From positions 1 through 56,183 of the forward strand of contig JAFABV010000064.1 of NCBI GenBank assembly GCA_023425865.1: a DNA stretch of 56,183 bases, written 5' to 3'. This document shows positions 25,147 to 32,682 of the stretch, piece after piece (position 1 is the first letter of the stretch; each line of letters begins with the position of its first letter). The position numbers were made by a program, and so were the translations under genes. The stretch is from Bacteroidota bacterium (lineage in GTDB: Bacteria; Bacteroidota; Bacteroidia; Bacteroidales; Bacteroidaceae). A model generated the notes under the pieces. It was given only the letters and a program-made list of their open reading frames with translations. It did no database searches and had not been told where the DNA came from.

Positions 25147-25894
25147 GTGCCTCGGTGATGCCCGTGCCAAAGAGGGCGAAGTCGCCTTTGAGCGGGTCAT
25201 CGGGAAAAACGCGGGTAAGGACTTTGGAGAGCCGCGTGGCATTGGTCATGGTGGTACTACGGCTGGTGATGAGGCCCAAGGTCAATGCTTGCCTCACCAC
25301 ATGGGCATCCATCGGGATGATGAGGGTTCGCTTGTCGATGATTTCTTTCCAGATGCCGAGATCCACGGGACTCTCGTCGCGTACCATCCACCGCAGGAAC
25401 ATACACACGCGCTTACAGCTTGAGGAGGTGTCTTGTGGGATGACACCTTTGAGTCCGTAAGGCGAAAACCATGCGCACAACGCGGTGACGGCCTGTAGCC
25501 CGGTGTGGCAATGCTGGTGGAGCATGAAGTCGCCCAGGGTGCCATGGGCGATGAGCAGGTCTTTCAGGGCATGCAGGAAACGGTGCATGGTATGAAAGGT
25601 GTATAGCCGATAGTAGCACTGCGTGGTGTCGGGTATATGTTTTTCAAATTCTCCCGATACTACCCAGTGGTGGAGTTCGCCTTGGGAGGCCTTCATCAGA
25701 AACGCGATCTTGGGCATGAACAGTGGGCGCGAGCCATAGCTCAGCGCCGATGCCAGCAGTGCCATCACCTCTTGGTTGGCCTTGCCACTCACCTGGTGCA
25801 TAAACCATGAAGGGTCGTCTTCTAAAAACGCCGCGGTTTCGTATTTGTCAGCCTGAAGCCGTAAGTAATCCTTTTTTTGTCGTGAAAGATGCAT
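25112..25894 (-). CDS. TIGR02757 (DUF2400) family protein
   Basis: A 260-residue cytoplasmic protein of the TIGR02757 family, conserved in Bacteroidetes and of unknown function. It shows DPSWFMHQVSGKANQEVMALLASALSYGSR near the N-terminus, CMFLRWMVRDESPVDLGIW, and the end IIPMDAHVVRQALTLGLI, reminiscent of helix-hairpin-helix DNA glycosylase-type folds (inference). ATG at 25892-25894 gives MHLSRQKKDYL; an in-frame start at 25933 adds an unlikely extension. Its 3' end overlaps the PH gene by 35 bp. Confidence 0.87.
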   Translation of the reverse strand: MHLSRQKKDYLRLQADKYETAAFLEDDPSWFMHQVSGKANQEVMALLASALSYGSRPLFMPKIAFLMKASQGELHHWVVSGEFEKHIPDTTQCYYRLYTFHTMHRFLHALKDLLIAHGTLGDFMLHQHCHTGLQAVTALCAWFSPYGLKGVIPQDTSSSCKRVCMFLRWMVRDESPVDLGIWKEIIDKRTLIIPMDAHVVRQALTLGLITSRSTTMTNATRLSKVLTRVFPDDPLKGDFALFGTGITEALSRKSQPQSAR

Positions 25895-25950
25895 GATTGT
25901 TGGGTACCGTTGATGATGAGGCAAATGAACCAACCGTGCTAATAGGGGGT

Positions 25951-25992
25951 AAGAAAATAAAATAAGCCCTCAGACCATGTGGCTGAGGGCTT
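25951..25992 (-). terminator. terminator of the rubrerythrin gene
   Basis: A perfect 10-bp stem AAGCCCTCAG (25964-25973) pairs with CTGAGGGCTT (25983-25992). On the minus strand it is followed by ATTTTATTTTCTT, giving a U-rich tail. It lies 48 bp after the rubrerythrin stop. Confidence 0.85.
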
Positions 25993-26039
25993 GTATGTGT
26001 TGTCAAAACGCTCGGTTGGGTTGTGACACACGCGAACCT

Positions 26040-26693
26040 TTAATAGTTCTGAGCGTTGATCTCGAAGTAGCTCTGAGCGTGGTCGCAAACAGGGCATACG
26101 GCGGGAGCGCCCTTGCCGATAACGATGTGACCGCAGTTGCGGCACTTCCACATCTTGTCGCCTTCCTTAGAGAATACCAGATCGCCCTTGATGTTCTCCA
26201 GCAGCTTGAGGTAGCGCTCCTCGTGGTGCTTCTCGATGGCACCTACCTTACGGAACTTCACGGCAATCTCGGGGAAGCCTTCTTCCATAGCCTCTTTAGC
26301 CATAGTGGCATACATGTCGGTCCACTCGTAGTTTTCGCCGGCAGCGGCGTCCTGAAGATTGGTGGCTGTAGTAGGAACGTCACCATCGTGCAGGAACTTG
26401 AACCACAACTTGGCGTGCTCCTTCTCGTTCAAGGCTGTCTCCATGAAGAGGGCGGCAATCTGCTCGTAACCTTCCTTCTTGGCCTTAGAAGCGTAGTACT
26501 GATACTTGGTGTGTGCCTGGCTCTCACCGGCAAAAGCAGCCTGCAGGTTCTTTTCGGTCTTCGTGCCTTTCAAAGCAGCGGGGTTGAACTCTTTGAAACG
26601 ATCAGACGTGGCATGGCAAACGGGGCACTCTGCGGGAGCCTCAGCACCCTCATACATGTAACCGCAAACTGTACAGATGAATTTTTTCTTCAT
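26040..26693 (-). CDS. rubrerythrin with two rubredoxin domains
   Basis: Cytoplasmic non-heme diiron peroxidase of 217 residues for oxygen and peroxide defence in anaerobes. An N-terminal rubredoxin-like domain has Cys7, Cys10, Cys23 and Cys26. The ferritin-like domain (about 40-170) has the diiron ligands in AFAGESQAHTKY, ETALNEKEHAKLW and EKHHEERYLKLL. A second rubredoxin domain at the C-terminus has Cys184, Cys187, Cys200 and Cys203. Classical rubrerythrins have only the C-terminal one and reverse rubrerythrins only the N-terminal one. ATG at 26691-26693 was chosen over 26732. It is monocistronic. Confidence 0.9.
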   Translation of the reverse strand: MKKKFICTVCGYMYEGAEAPAECPVCHATSDRFKEFNPAALKGTKTEKNLQAAFAGESQAHTKYQYYASKAKKEGYEQIAALFMETALNEKEHAKLWFKFLHDGDVPTTATNLQDAAAGENYEWTDMYATMAKEAMEEGFPEIAVKFRKVGAIEKHHEERYLKLLENIKGDLVFSKEGDKMWKCRNCGHIVIGKGAPAVCPVCDHAQSYFEINAQNY

Positions 26694-26729
26694 AATGTTT
26701 TTACACTGGTTAAACGAATTGTACTTGTG

Positions 26730-26760
26730 CAAAGATAGGGAAAAGTTATGTTGCGACCAA
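26730..26760 (-). promoter_or_regulatory. promoter of the rubrerythrin gene
   Basis: On the minus strand TTGG, a 19-bp spacer, then TATCTTTG (forward 26730-26737). The -7 box matches the consensus and the -33 box has one mismatch. A leader of about 30 nt precedes the ATG. Confidence 0.6.
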
Positions 26761-26847
26761 GTTTTTTGAAGTCTTATTGTTGTATCAATTACAATTTTAA
26801 CGTTAGTTAATCCATGTGCCTTTTACCCTCAAACGTGCCCTGTTTGG

Positions 26848-26890
26848 GGCAAAATAAAAAAGTCCCCGCCGAGGTGATCGACAGGGACTT
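26848..26890 (-). terminator. terminator of pnp
   Basis: AAGTCCC (26860-26866) pairs with GGGACTT (26884-26890). On the minus strand the stem is followed by TTTTTATTTTG. It lies 29 bp after the pnp stop codon. Confidence 0.8.
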
Positions 26891-26918
26891 CTATGGTATG
26901 TTTTACGTTATCAGCAGT

Positions 26919-29234
26919 TTACTCTACGTCCAAGTTCTTGTCAAACTGGTCAGTAAAGTCGCGGGGCTGCTGTCTCTCGCCATCCTGATGCTCGAAGCGG
27001 CGTGGATGACGCTCGCCACGGTCCTGACGGTCACCGCGCTCCTGACGCGGACGACGCTCGCCACGGTCAGGGCGTGGGCGACGCTCACGCTCCACATAAC
27101 CTTCAGGCTTCTCCACGAGCACGCGGTGTGAGAGCTTGTACTTACCCGTCTTGGGATCGATTTCGAGGAGTTTCACCTTGATCTTGTCGCCCTCCTTGAT
27201 ACCAGCCTCCTCGACAGTTTCGAGGCGCTTCCACTCAATCTCAGAGATGTGCAGCAGGCCTTCCTTGCCGGGGAGAATCTCCACGAAGCAGCCGTAAGGC
27301 ATGATGCTCTTCACGGTGCCGTCGTACACTTCGCCCACCTCAGGCAGTGCCACAATGGCTTTGATCTTGTTCAGCGCGGCGTCGATGCTGTCTTTGTTGG
27401 GTGCGGAAATCTGCACCTTGCCTACGCCGTCTACCTCGTCGATGGTGATGGTAGAGCCGGTGTCTTCCTGCATCTGCTGGATAATCTTTCCGCCCGGGCC
27501 AATCACTGCACCGATAAACTCCTTGGGAATCTCGATGGCCACGATGCGTGGTACCTGTGGCTTCATCTCGGCGCGAGGCTCAGACATGGTCTTCATCATC
27601 TCGCCCATGATGTGCTCACGGCCGGCCTTGGCCTGCATGAGTGCCTTCTCAAGGATCTCGAACGACAGGCCATCGCACTTGATATCCATCTGCGTGGCGG
27701 TCAGACCGTCAACGGTACCGGTGGTCTTGAAGTCCATATCGCCCAAGTGGTCCTCGTCGCCGAGGATATCGCTCAGGATGGCAAATTTATCTTCACCGGG
27801 GTTCTTGATCAACCCCATGGCAATACCTGCAACAGGTTTCTTCAAGGGTACACCGGCGTCCATGAGGGCGAGCGTGCCAGCACAAACCGTAGCCATAGAC
27901 GAAGAACCGTTAGACTCAAGGATCTGGCTCACCAGACGAACCGTATAAGGGAAGTCGGCAGGAATCTGATCCTTCAGACCGCGCCATGCCAAGTGACCGT
28001 GACCAATCTCGCGGCGGCCCGTGGCGCGCTGTGCCTTGGCCTCACCGGTAGAGAACGGCGGGAAGTTGTAGTGGAGCAAGAAGCGCTGGTAGCTGCGGTT
28101 GAGTACGTCGTCAACGAGCTTCTCATCGAGCTTGGTGCCGAGGGTACAGGTAGACAGGCTCATGGTCTCACCACGCTGGAAGATGGCGCTACCGTGAGGC
28201 ATGGGCAGACAACTTACTTCGCTCCAGATGGGGCGGATGTCGGTGGTGGCACGCCCGTCGAGACGCAGACCCTCGTCGAGGATGCAGCGACGCATGGCGT
28301 CACGCAGCACGTCGTCGTAGTAGCGGGTGGCCTCGGCGTGCTTCTCAGCCAGTTCGTCGGCGCTCAGCTCGCTGTGGGCGGCATCGTACTTCTCAAGGAA
28401 GTCGGCCAATACCTTTTCAAAAGCCTCTGCGCGCGCGTGCTTCTCCAAAGCCTGGTGGTTGATGTCGTAGGCGGGCTGGTAAAGCTCGGTCTTGATCTGC
28501 TGGCGCAGCTCCTCGTCATTCACCTCGTCGTCGTAGCTACGCTTCTTGTCGGTGCCCAATTCCTTGGCCAGCTCGTCCTGCAGGGCGCACATGGGCTTAA
28601 TGGCCTCGTGAGCCACCTTCAGGGCCTCGATGAGGTCGAGCTCAGAAACTTCTTTCATCTCGCCTTCCACCATCATGATGTTATCACGGGTGGCACCCAC
28701 CATGAGGTCCATGTCGGCATCGGCCATCTGCTGGAATGTGGGGTTGACCACAAACTCGCCGTTGACACGGGCTACGCGTACTTCAGAAATGGTATAGTCG
28801 AAAGGAATGTCAGAGCAGGCCATGGCTGCCGATGCGGCAAAACCTGCCAAGGCATCGGGCTGGTCAACGCCGTCGGCGGAGAGCAGCATTACCTGCACAT
28901 AAACTTCGCAATGATAGTCAGAGGGGAAGAGGGGGCGAAGAGCACGGTCTACGAGACGTGATGTGAGGATCTCTTCGTCGCTGGCTTTGCCTTCGCGTTT
29001 GGTGAAGCCTCCGGGGAAACGGCCTGCAGCGCTGTACTGCTCGCGATAATCAACTTGCAAAGGCATAAAATCTGTACCCGGAACTGCCTCTTTGGCGGCA
29101 CAAACAGTGGCCAACAACACGGTGTTACCCATACGGAGAACGGCAGCACCATCGGCTTGTTTTGCGACCTTTCCGGTTTCAATTGAGATGGTTCTGCCAT
29201 CTGGCAACTGAACGGTCTTAGTAATTACGTTCAT
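26919..29234 (-). CDS. pnp: polyribonucleotide nucleotidyltransferase (PNPase)
   Basis: 3'-5' phosphorolytic exoribonuclease of the RNA-degradation machinery, 771 residues. Two RNase PH domains flank a helical domain: the first includes GKVAKQADGAAVLRMGNTVLLATV and YREQYSAAGRFPGGF, the second GDEDHLGDMDFKTTGT. A KH domain (IGAVIGPGGKIIQQMQEDTG) and an S1 domain (YDGTVKSIMPYGCFVEI) follow. The last 50 residues form an Arg/Asp/Glu/Gly-rich tail (RPRPDRGERRPRQERGDR) absent from E. coli PNPase. Monocistronic, with -7 box and terminator. Confidence 0.97.
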   Translation of the reverse strand: MNVITKTVQLPDGRTISIETGKVAKQADGAAVLRMGNTVLLATVCAAKEAVPGTDFMPLQVDYREQYSAAGRFPGGFTKREGKASDEEILTSRLVDRALRPLFPSDYHCEVYVQVMLLSADGVDQPDALAGFAASAAMACSDIPFDYTISEVRVARVNGEFVVNPTFQQMADADMDLMVGATRDNIMMVEGEMKEVSELDLIEALKVAHEAIKPMCALQDELAKELGTDKKRSYDDEVNDEELRQQIKTELYQPAYDINHQALEKHARAEAFEKVLADFLEKYDAAHSELSADELAEKHAEATRYYDDVLRDAMRRCILDEGLRLDGRATTDIRPIWSEVSCLPMPHGSAIFQRGETMSLSTCTLGTKLDEKLVDDVLNRSYQRFLLHYNFPPFSTGEAKAQRATGRREIGHGHLAWRGLKDQIPADFPYTVRLVSQILESNGSSSMATVCAGTLALMDAGVPLKKPVAGIAMGLIKNPGEDKFAILSDILGDEDHLGDMDFKTTGTVDGLTATQMDIKCDGLSFEILEKALMQAKAGREHIMGEMMKTMSEPRAEMKPQVPRIVAIEIPKEFIGAVIGPGGKIIQQMQEDTGSTITIDEVDGVGKVQISAPNKDSIDAALNKIKAIVALPEVGEVYDGTVKSIMPYGCFVEILPGKEGLLHISEIEWKRLETVEEAGIKEGDKIKVKLLEIDPKTGKYKLSHRVLVEKPEGYVERERRPRPDRGERRPRQERGDRQDRGERHPRRFEHQDGERQQPRDFTDQFDKNLDVE

Positions 29235-29290
29235 CTAAAAATCTAAAAAATAACTTTATTGTTTTGACTTACATCTATAATATAACGCGA

Positions 29291-29298
29291 CAAAGATA
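29291..29298 (-). promoter_or_regulatory. -7 box for pnp
   Basis: Minus-strand TATCTTTG fits TAnnTTTG and gives a leader of about 50 nt. The -33 element is not evident. Confidence 0.5.
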
Positions 29299-29338
29299 CC
29301 GATTTAATGCGACATGTACGAATAAAAGATATTTATTT

Positions 29339-29369
29339 TTTGTTTTTTTGGCGAATTACCGTAACTTTG
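29339..29369 (+). promoter_or_regulatory. promoter of the TlpA-like lipoprotein gene
   Basis: TTTG (29339-29342), a 19-bp spacer and TAACTTTG (29362-29369) match the Bacteroidetes consensus exactly. Transcription should start near 29375 and cover the NUDIX gene as well. Confidence 0.8.
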
Positions 29370-29400
29370 CAAGCAACCTCAAATGGAAACCAACAACACA

Positions 29401-30570
29401 ATGAATATATCTAAATTCTTTTCGGTAGCGGCCTTGATTATGGCCGCTTTGGCTGTGGCCTCATGTACGCAGAAAAAATTTCACGTTTCGGGTACCATCG
29501 CCGATGCCAAGGACTCTTTGCTCTACTTTGAGAATATGAGTCTCGACGGCGCGGTGACCGTCGACTCGGTGAAGTTGGGCGAAGACGGTTCGTTTGCCTT
29601 TGAGGACAAGGCGCCTGAGCATCCTGAGTTCTATAGGCTTCGTATCGACCGCCAGATTGTGAACATTGCCATCGACTCTACGGAAAACATCACCGTGAAT
29701 GCATCCTATCCCACCATGTCGGGCAATTATGAGGTGGAGGGTTCGGAAGAGTGCTCGCGTATCAAGGAGCTGGCCGTGATGCAGCTGAACTTGCAGGCAC
29801 GGCTCAACGCCATCATCAACAATCCTGCAGTGACCTACGAAAAGGAGGCCGACAGCGTGACCACCGTATTGGCGGGGTACAAAGATCAGGTGAAGAAGGA
29901 GTTTATCTTCAAGGCTCCGATGAAGGCCTATTCCTACTACGCGCTGTTCCAGACGGTGGTGTTGGCAGGACGACCCGTGCTGATTTTCGACCCTCGCAGC
30001 AAGAAGGAAGACGTGCAGGTATATGCCGCCGTGGCAACCAGTTGGGACACTTATTTCCCAGGCTCGGAGCGTGGTAAGAACCTTCACAACATTGCCATCG
30101 AGGGAATGAAGAACGTGCGCATCATCAGGGCCGAGCAGCAACAGGTCATCGACGCCAGCAAGGTGTCGACGGCAGGGGTGATCGAGATTGCTCTGCCCGA
30201 CAACCGCGGGACCATGCGTAAGCTCACTTCGCTACGTGGTAAGGTGGTGTTGCTCGATTTCCATGTCTTTGCCATGAAGCAGAGTACGGCCCGCATCATG
30301 CAGTTGCGTGAGCTTTACAACAAATACCACGCTCAGGGATTGGAGATTTATCAGGTGAGTTTCGACCCCGATGAGCATTTCTGGAAGGAAAGTGTGTCCG
30401 CCCTGCCATGGGTGAGCGTGCGCGACGCCGCGGGCTTGGGCTCGCAGACGGCCGTGCAGTACAATGTGCAGCGCATCCCGACTTTCTTCCTTATCGACAA
30501 GAATAACGTGCTGCAGAAACGCGACGTGCAGGTGAAGGATCTCGATGCCGAGATCAAGGCCATGCTGTAG
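29401..30570 (+). CDS. TlpA-like lipoprotein lacking the CxxC pair
   Basis: Envelope lipoprotein of 389 residues. The signal peptide ends in lipobox VASC with Cys22. A DUF4369-like domain follows (FHVSGTIADAKDSLLYFENM). The C-terminal thioredoxin-fold domain is recognisable (GTMRKLTSLRGKVVLLDFHVF and RIPTFFLIDKNNVLQKRD). At the active site, where family members have WxxWCxxC, it reads FHVFAMKQST, with no cysteine. It therefore cannot act as a dithiol oxidoreductase and may be a structural or binding paralogue. An upstream ATG at 29383 is possible; 29401 gives a better signal peptide. Confidence 0.85.
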   Translation: MNISKFFSVAALIMAALAVASCTQKKFHVSGTIADAKDSLLYFENMSLDGAVTVDSVKLGEDGSFAFEDKAPEHPEFYRLRIDRQIVNIAIDSTENITVNASYPTMSGNYEVEGSEECSRIKELAVMQLNLQARLNAIINNPAVTYEKEADSVTTVLAGYKDQVKKEFIFKAPMKAYSYYALFQTVVLAGRPVLIFDPRSKKEDVQVYAAVATSWDTYFPGSERGKNLHNIAIEGMKNVRIIRAEQQQVIDASKVSTAGVIEIALPDNRGTMRKLTSLRGKVVLLDFHVFAMKQSTARIMQLRELYNKYHAQGLEIYQVSFDPDEHFWKESVSALPWVSVRDAAGLGSQTAVQYNVQRIPTFFLIDKNNVLQKRDVQVKDLDAEIKAML

Positions 30571-30573
30571 CCT

Positions 30574-31125
30574 ATGTCGTCACACGGTTACGCTGACCAG
30601 CACCCCCTTCGCATGTTTGCCTACTGCCCGGTTTGCGGCAGTAGGCATTTTGAGTTTAATAGCGACAAGAGTAAGCTATGTCGCGACTGCGGTTTTGAGT
30701 ATTTCCTCAATCCCAGTGCCGCCAACGTGGCTTTTATTCTCAATGGTAGCAATAGGCTCCTTGTTGCTACCCGCGACCGTGAGCCTGCCAAGGGTACGCT
30801 CGACCTGCCGGGCGGCTTTGCCGACATTGGCGAGACGGCAGAGGAGGGCGTCGCGCGAGAGGTGAAAGAAGAGACGGGGCTCACGGTTACCTCCATGCGT
30901 TATCTGTTTAGTCATCCCAACACATACCTGTATTCCGGCTTTGAGGTGAAGACCCTCGACAGTTTCTTCCTGTGTGAGGTGAGCGATGCCGACGCTGCCC
31001 GTCCGCACGACGACGCTGCCGCGTTGCAATGGATACCCCTGGACGCACTTCGTCCCGAGCGCTTTGGTCTCGACTCGGTGCGCCAAGGGCTCATCCGCTT
31101 CCTTCACGACAAACCTTGGCTGTGA
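30574..31125 (+). CDS. NUDIX hydrolase with N-terminal zinc ribbon
   Basis: A 183-residue protein. A zinc ribbon (CPVCGSRHF then CRDCGFEYFLNP, four Cys within residues about 14-45) precedes a NUDIX domain whose box GGFADIGETAEEGVAREVKEETGL matches GX5EX7REUXEEXGU. The ribbon resembles that of NudC NADH pyrophosphatases, but the protein is shorter and lacks the rest of NudC. It probably hydrolyses a nucleoside diphosphate derivative. The start is 3 bp after the lipoprotein stop, so translation is probably coupled. Confidence 0.9.
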   Translation: MSSHGYADQHPLRMFAYCPVCGSRHFEFNSDKSKLCRDCGFEYFLNPSAANVAFILNGSNRLLVATRDREPAKGTLDLPGGFADIGETAEEGVAREVKEETGLTVTSMRYLFSHPNTYLYSGFEVKTLDSFFLCEVSDADAARPHDDAAALQWIPLDALRPERFGLDSVRQGLIRFLHDKPWL

Positions 31126-31162
31126 CTTGCGATGCTTTGCGGTGAGCACCCTTGTCAACAAT

Positions 31163-31198
31163 CATGGGCGGCGCAGGATGATACCTGTGCCGCCCATG
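31163..31198. terminator. bidirectional terminator
   Basis: A 15-bp stem with one G-T pair: CATGGGCGGCGCAGG (31163-31177) and CCTGTGCCGCCCATG (31184-31198), with a 6-nt loop. It lies between the convergent NUDIX and rclC-like genes. Confidence 0.8.
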
Positions 31199-31243
31199 AA
31201 CGTTTTACGCGACATACACGACGAGCGCGTGCATCGTCACACA

Positions 31244-31861
31244 TCAGTCGCGTGACTGTCCCAGAATGCGCTTGGCGCAATCGGAGATCACCACAAGGGC
31301 ACCTGCCAGAATGCAGACATCCTTGATGACCAGTCGTCCGGCACCCGACAGCAGCGGGAAGCCATGCTCCGGACCGCCCAGGTTAGGCACCCAGCACTCG
31401 GGCGTGGTGACTAAGAAAGACAGTGTGCCAATGGTCATCACAAACACCAGCGCAGCTCCCACGATGCCCACCTTAGGCCAGAATATGCCCAGCAGGGTGA
31501 GAATGCCCAAGGTCATGATCAGCACTCCGAGCCCTTTGGAAAAGCCATAGGTGTTGTTGTCTTCATGCCATTGCTGCTTTTTGGCGTCGACCTCACCCTC
31601 CTTGAGTTTGTACTCCTTGTACTCAGGGGCGTCCTTGGTGTAGAAGAAACTCATGAACGGACTGTTAGCCACAAAGGGGACGATGCCCTCGGCTTCGTAG
31701 TTGAAAAACTTCAGCCCGCCAATCCACACAAAGATAATGAAGATGGCGACGCGGATGAGGTGGATGCCCAGCCTCTGCAGTGAAGCGGCCAAGTGTAGTG
31801 CCCAGTTCACCAAGTCTGTGAGTTGTTTGATTATCATGTAATGTATAAAATCAGTATTCAT
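31244..31861 (-). CDS. YkgB/RclC (DUF417) family membrane protein
   Basis: Inner-membrane protein of up to 205 residues with about four transmembrane segments. It contains LIRVAIFIIFVWIGGLKFFNYEAEGIVPFVANSPFMSFFY and NNTYGFSKGLGVLI in sequence order, closely matching the pattern of E. coli RclC, part of the reactive-chlorine resistance regulon. Neither rclA, rclB nor rclR is nearby. The start is uncertain between 31861 and the internal ATG at 31837 (MIIKQLTDLVN); E. coli-like length favours either. A -7 box is at 31902-31909. Confidence 0.85.
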   Translation of the reverse strand: MNTDFIHYMIIKQLTDLVNWALHLAASLQRLGIHLIRVAIFIIFVWIGGLKFFNYEAEGIVPFVANSPFMSFFYTKDAPEYKEYKLKEGEVDAKKQQWHEDNNTYGFSKGLGVLIMTLGILTLLGIFWPKVGIVGAALVFVMTIGTLSFLVTTPECWVPNLGGPEHGFPLLSGAGRLVIKDVCILAGALVVISDCAKRILGQSRD

Positions 31862-31901
31862 CGGGAGTGGGTGGCATTTACCCTTTCCCTTGTTTCGTTT
31901 A

Positions 31902-31909
31902 CAAAGATA
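31902..31909 (-). promoter_or_regulatory. -7 box for the rclC-like gene
   Basis: Minus-strand TATCTTTG matches TAnnTTTG, about 40 bp before the first possible start codon. Confidence 0.5.
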
Positions 31910-31959
31910 GTGACAGAATGCTCAATATGCAAGAAATGCGCAAAATAAAATCTGAGGTC

Positions 31960-32455
31960 TGTTGTAAACCGCCCATTAAGCAGGTGTAAACCATGGGGTT
32001 AGTCATGATAAATGCTGCTGTTGTAAGCCCCAAAGCCGCCGTTCCATATGCCTTCTGCGCCTATGGCAAGGACGGGTGGGCTAAATGAGAATCCCCATGT
32101 CATCGGATGGTTTTATATAGAATTATCGGATGGTTTTATATAGAACTATCGGATGGTTTTATATAGAATTATCGGATAGTTTTATATAGAATTATCGGGC
32201 TGTAGGGTGCGAGCGGTTGGGCGTAGGCATGGAGATGGGGCGACGTGGGGGGTGGTCACCGTGGCCAAGAAGGTGGCTTGGGCAATACGCCACGGCGGGC
32301 ATGCGGATACTGATACATGGGGCAGGGGTCACGGTTTCAAGCTACAGGGGCTGTGCAACGACACAGGAGGGGTGATCGCTTCCTGTAGGGATGAACGTTG
32401 ATGGCAGAGACAGCCGGAAACAGTTTGCCCGTTAATCTTATCCCGAACTTGCGTG
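31960..32455. mobile_element. intergenic element E2, related to E1
   Basis: From about 31960 the sequence follows E1 (from about 4936) with frequent point differences, through the palindromic array and to the right terminus TTAATCTTATCCCGAACTTGC (about 32437-32457). The left portion of E1, including its inverted terminus, is missing, so E2 is either left-truncated or a distinct unit nested in E1. No coding sequence is convincing. It occupies most of the gap 31862-32682 between the divergent rclC-like and topA genes. Confidence 0.8.
32102..32199. repeat. four-unit 23-bp palindromic array in E2
   Basis: Units at 32102-32124, 32125-32147, 32148-32170 and 32171-32193, plus partial ATCGGG. The units are nearly identical to one another (core GGTTTTATATAGAATT), more homogeneous than in E1. 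Confidence 0.9.
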
Positions 32456-32646
32456 TATCTTCTTGCATTTCATGGTTTTAACCACGCCACGATGAGTTGT
32501 GGCAGACCTCATGGCGTATCATTAGCTTCAAGGACGGTGTGTCCGTGCATGGGCTAAGCGCAGGCGGCAAGACGGTGTAGATGAGGCTTATTATTAAAAA
32601 AACTAAATTTATCTCTATATAATAAGGTGCAAGCAAAAGATTTAGT

Positions 32647-32654
32647 TACTTTTG
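32647..32654 (+). promoter_or_regulatory. -7 box for topA
   Basis: TACTTTTG matches TAnnTTTG, 28 bp before the topA ATG and about 190 bp downstream of element E2. It probably drives topA and aroK. Confidence 0.55.
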
Positions 32655-32682
32655 CCAACCATTAAATAACCAAGTCTCAAGT

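Noticed and set aside
27249..28961. 570-codon plus-strand ORF opposite pnp
   Set aside because: Antisense shadow of the GC-rich pnp coding region; the product shows no coherent domain and pnp explains the sequence.
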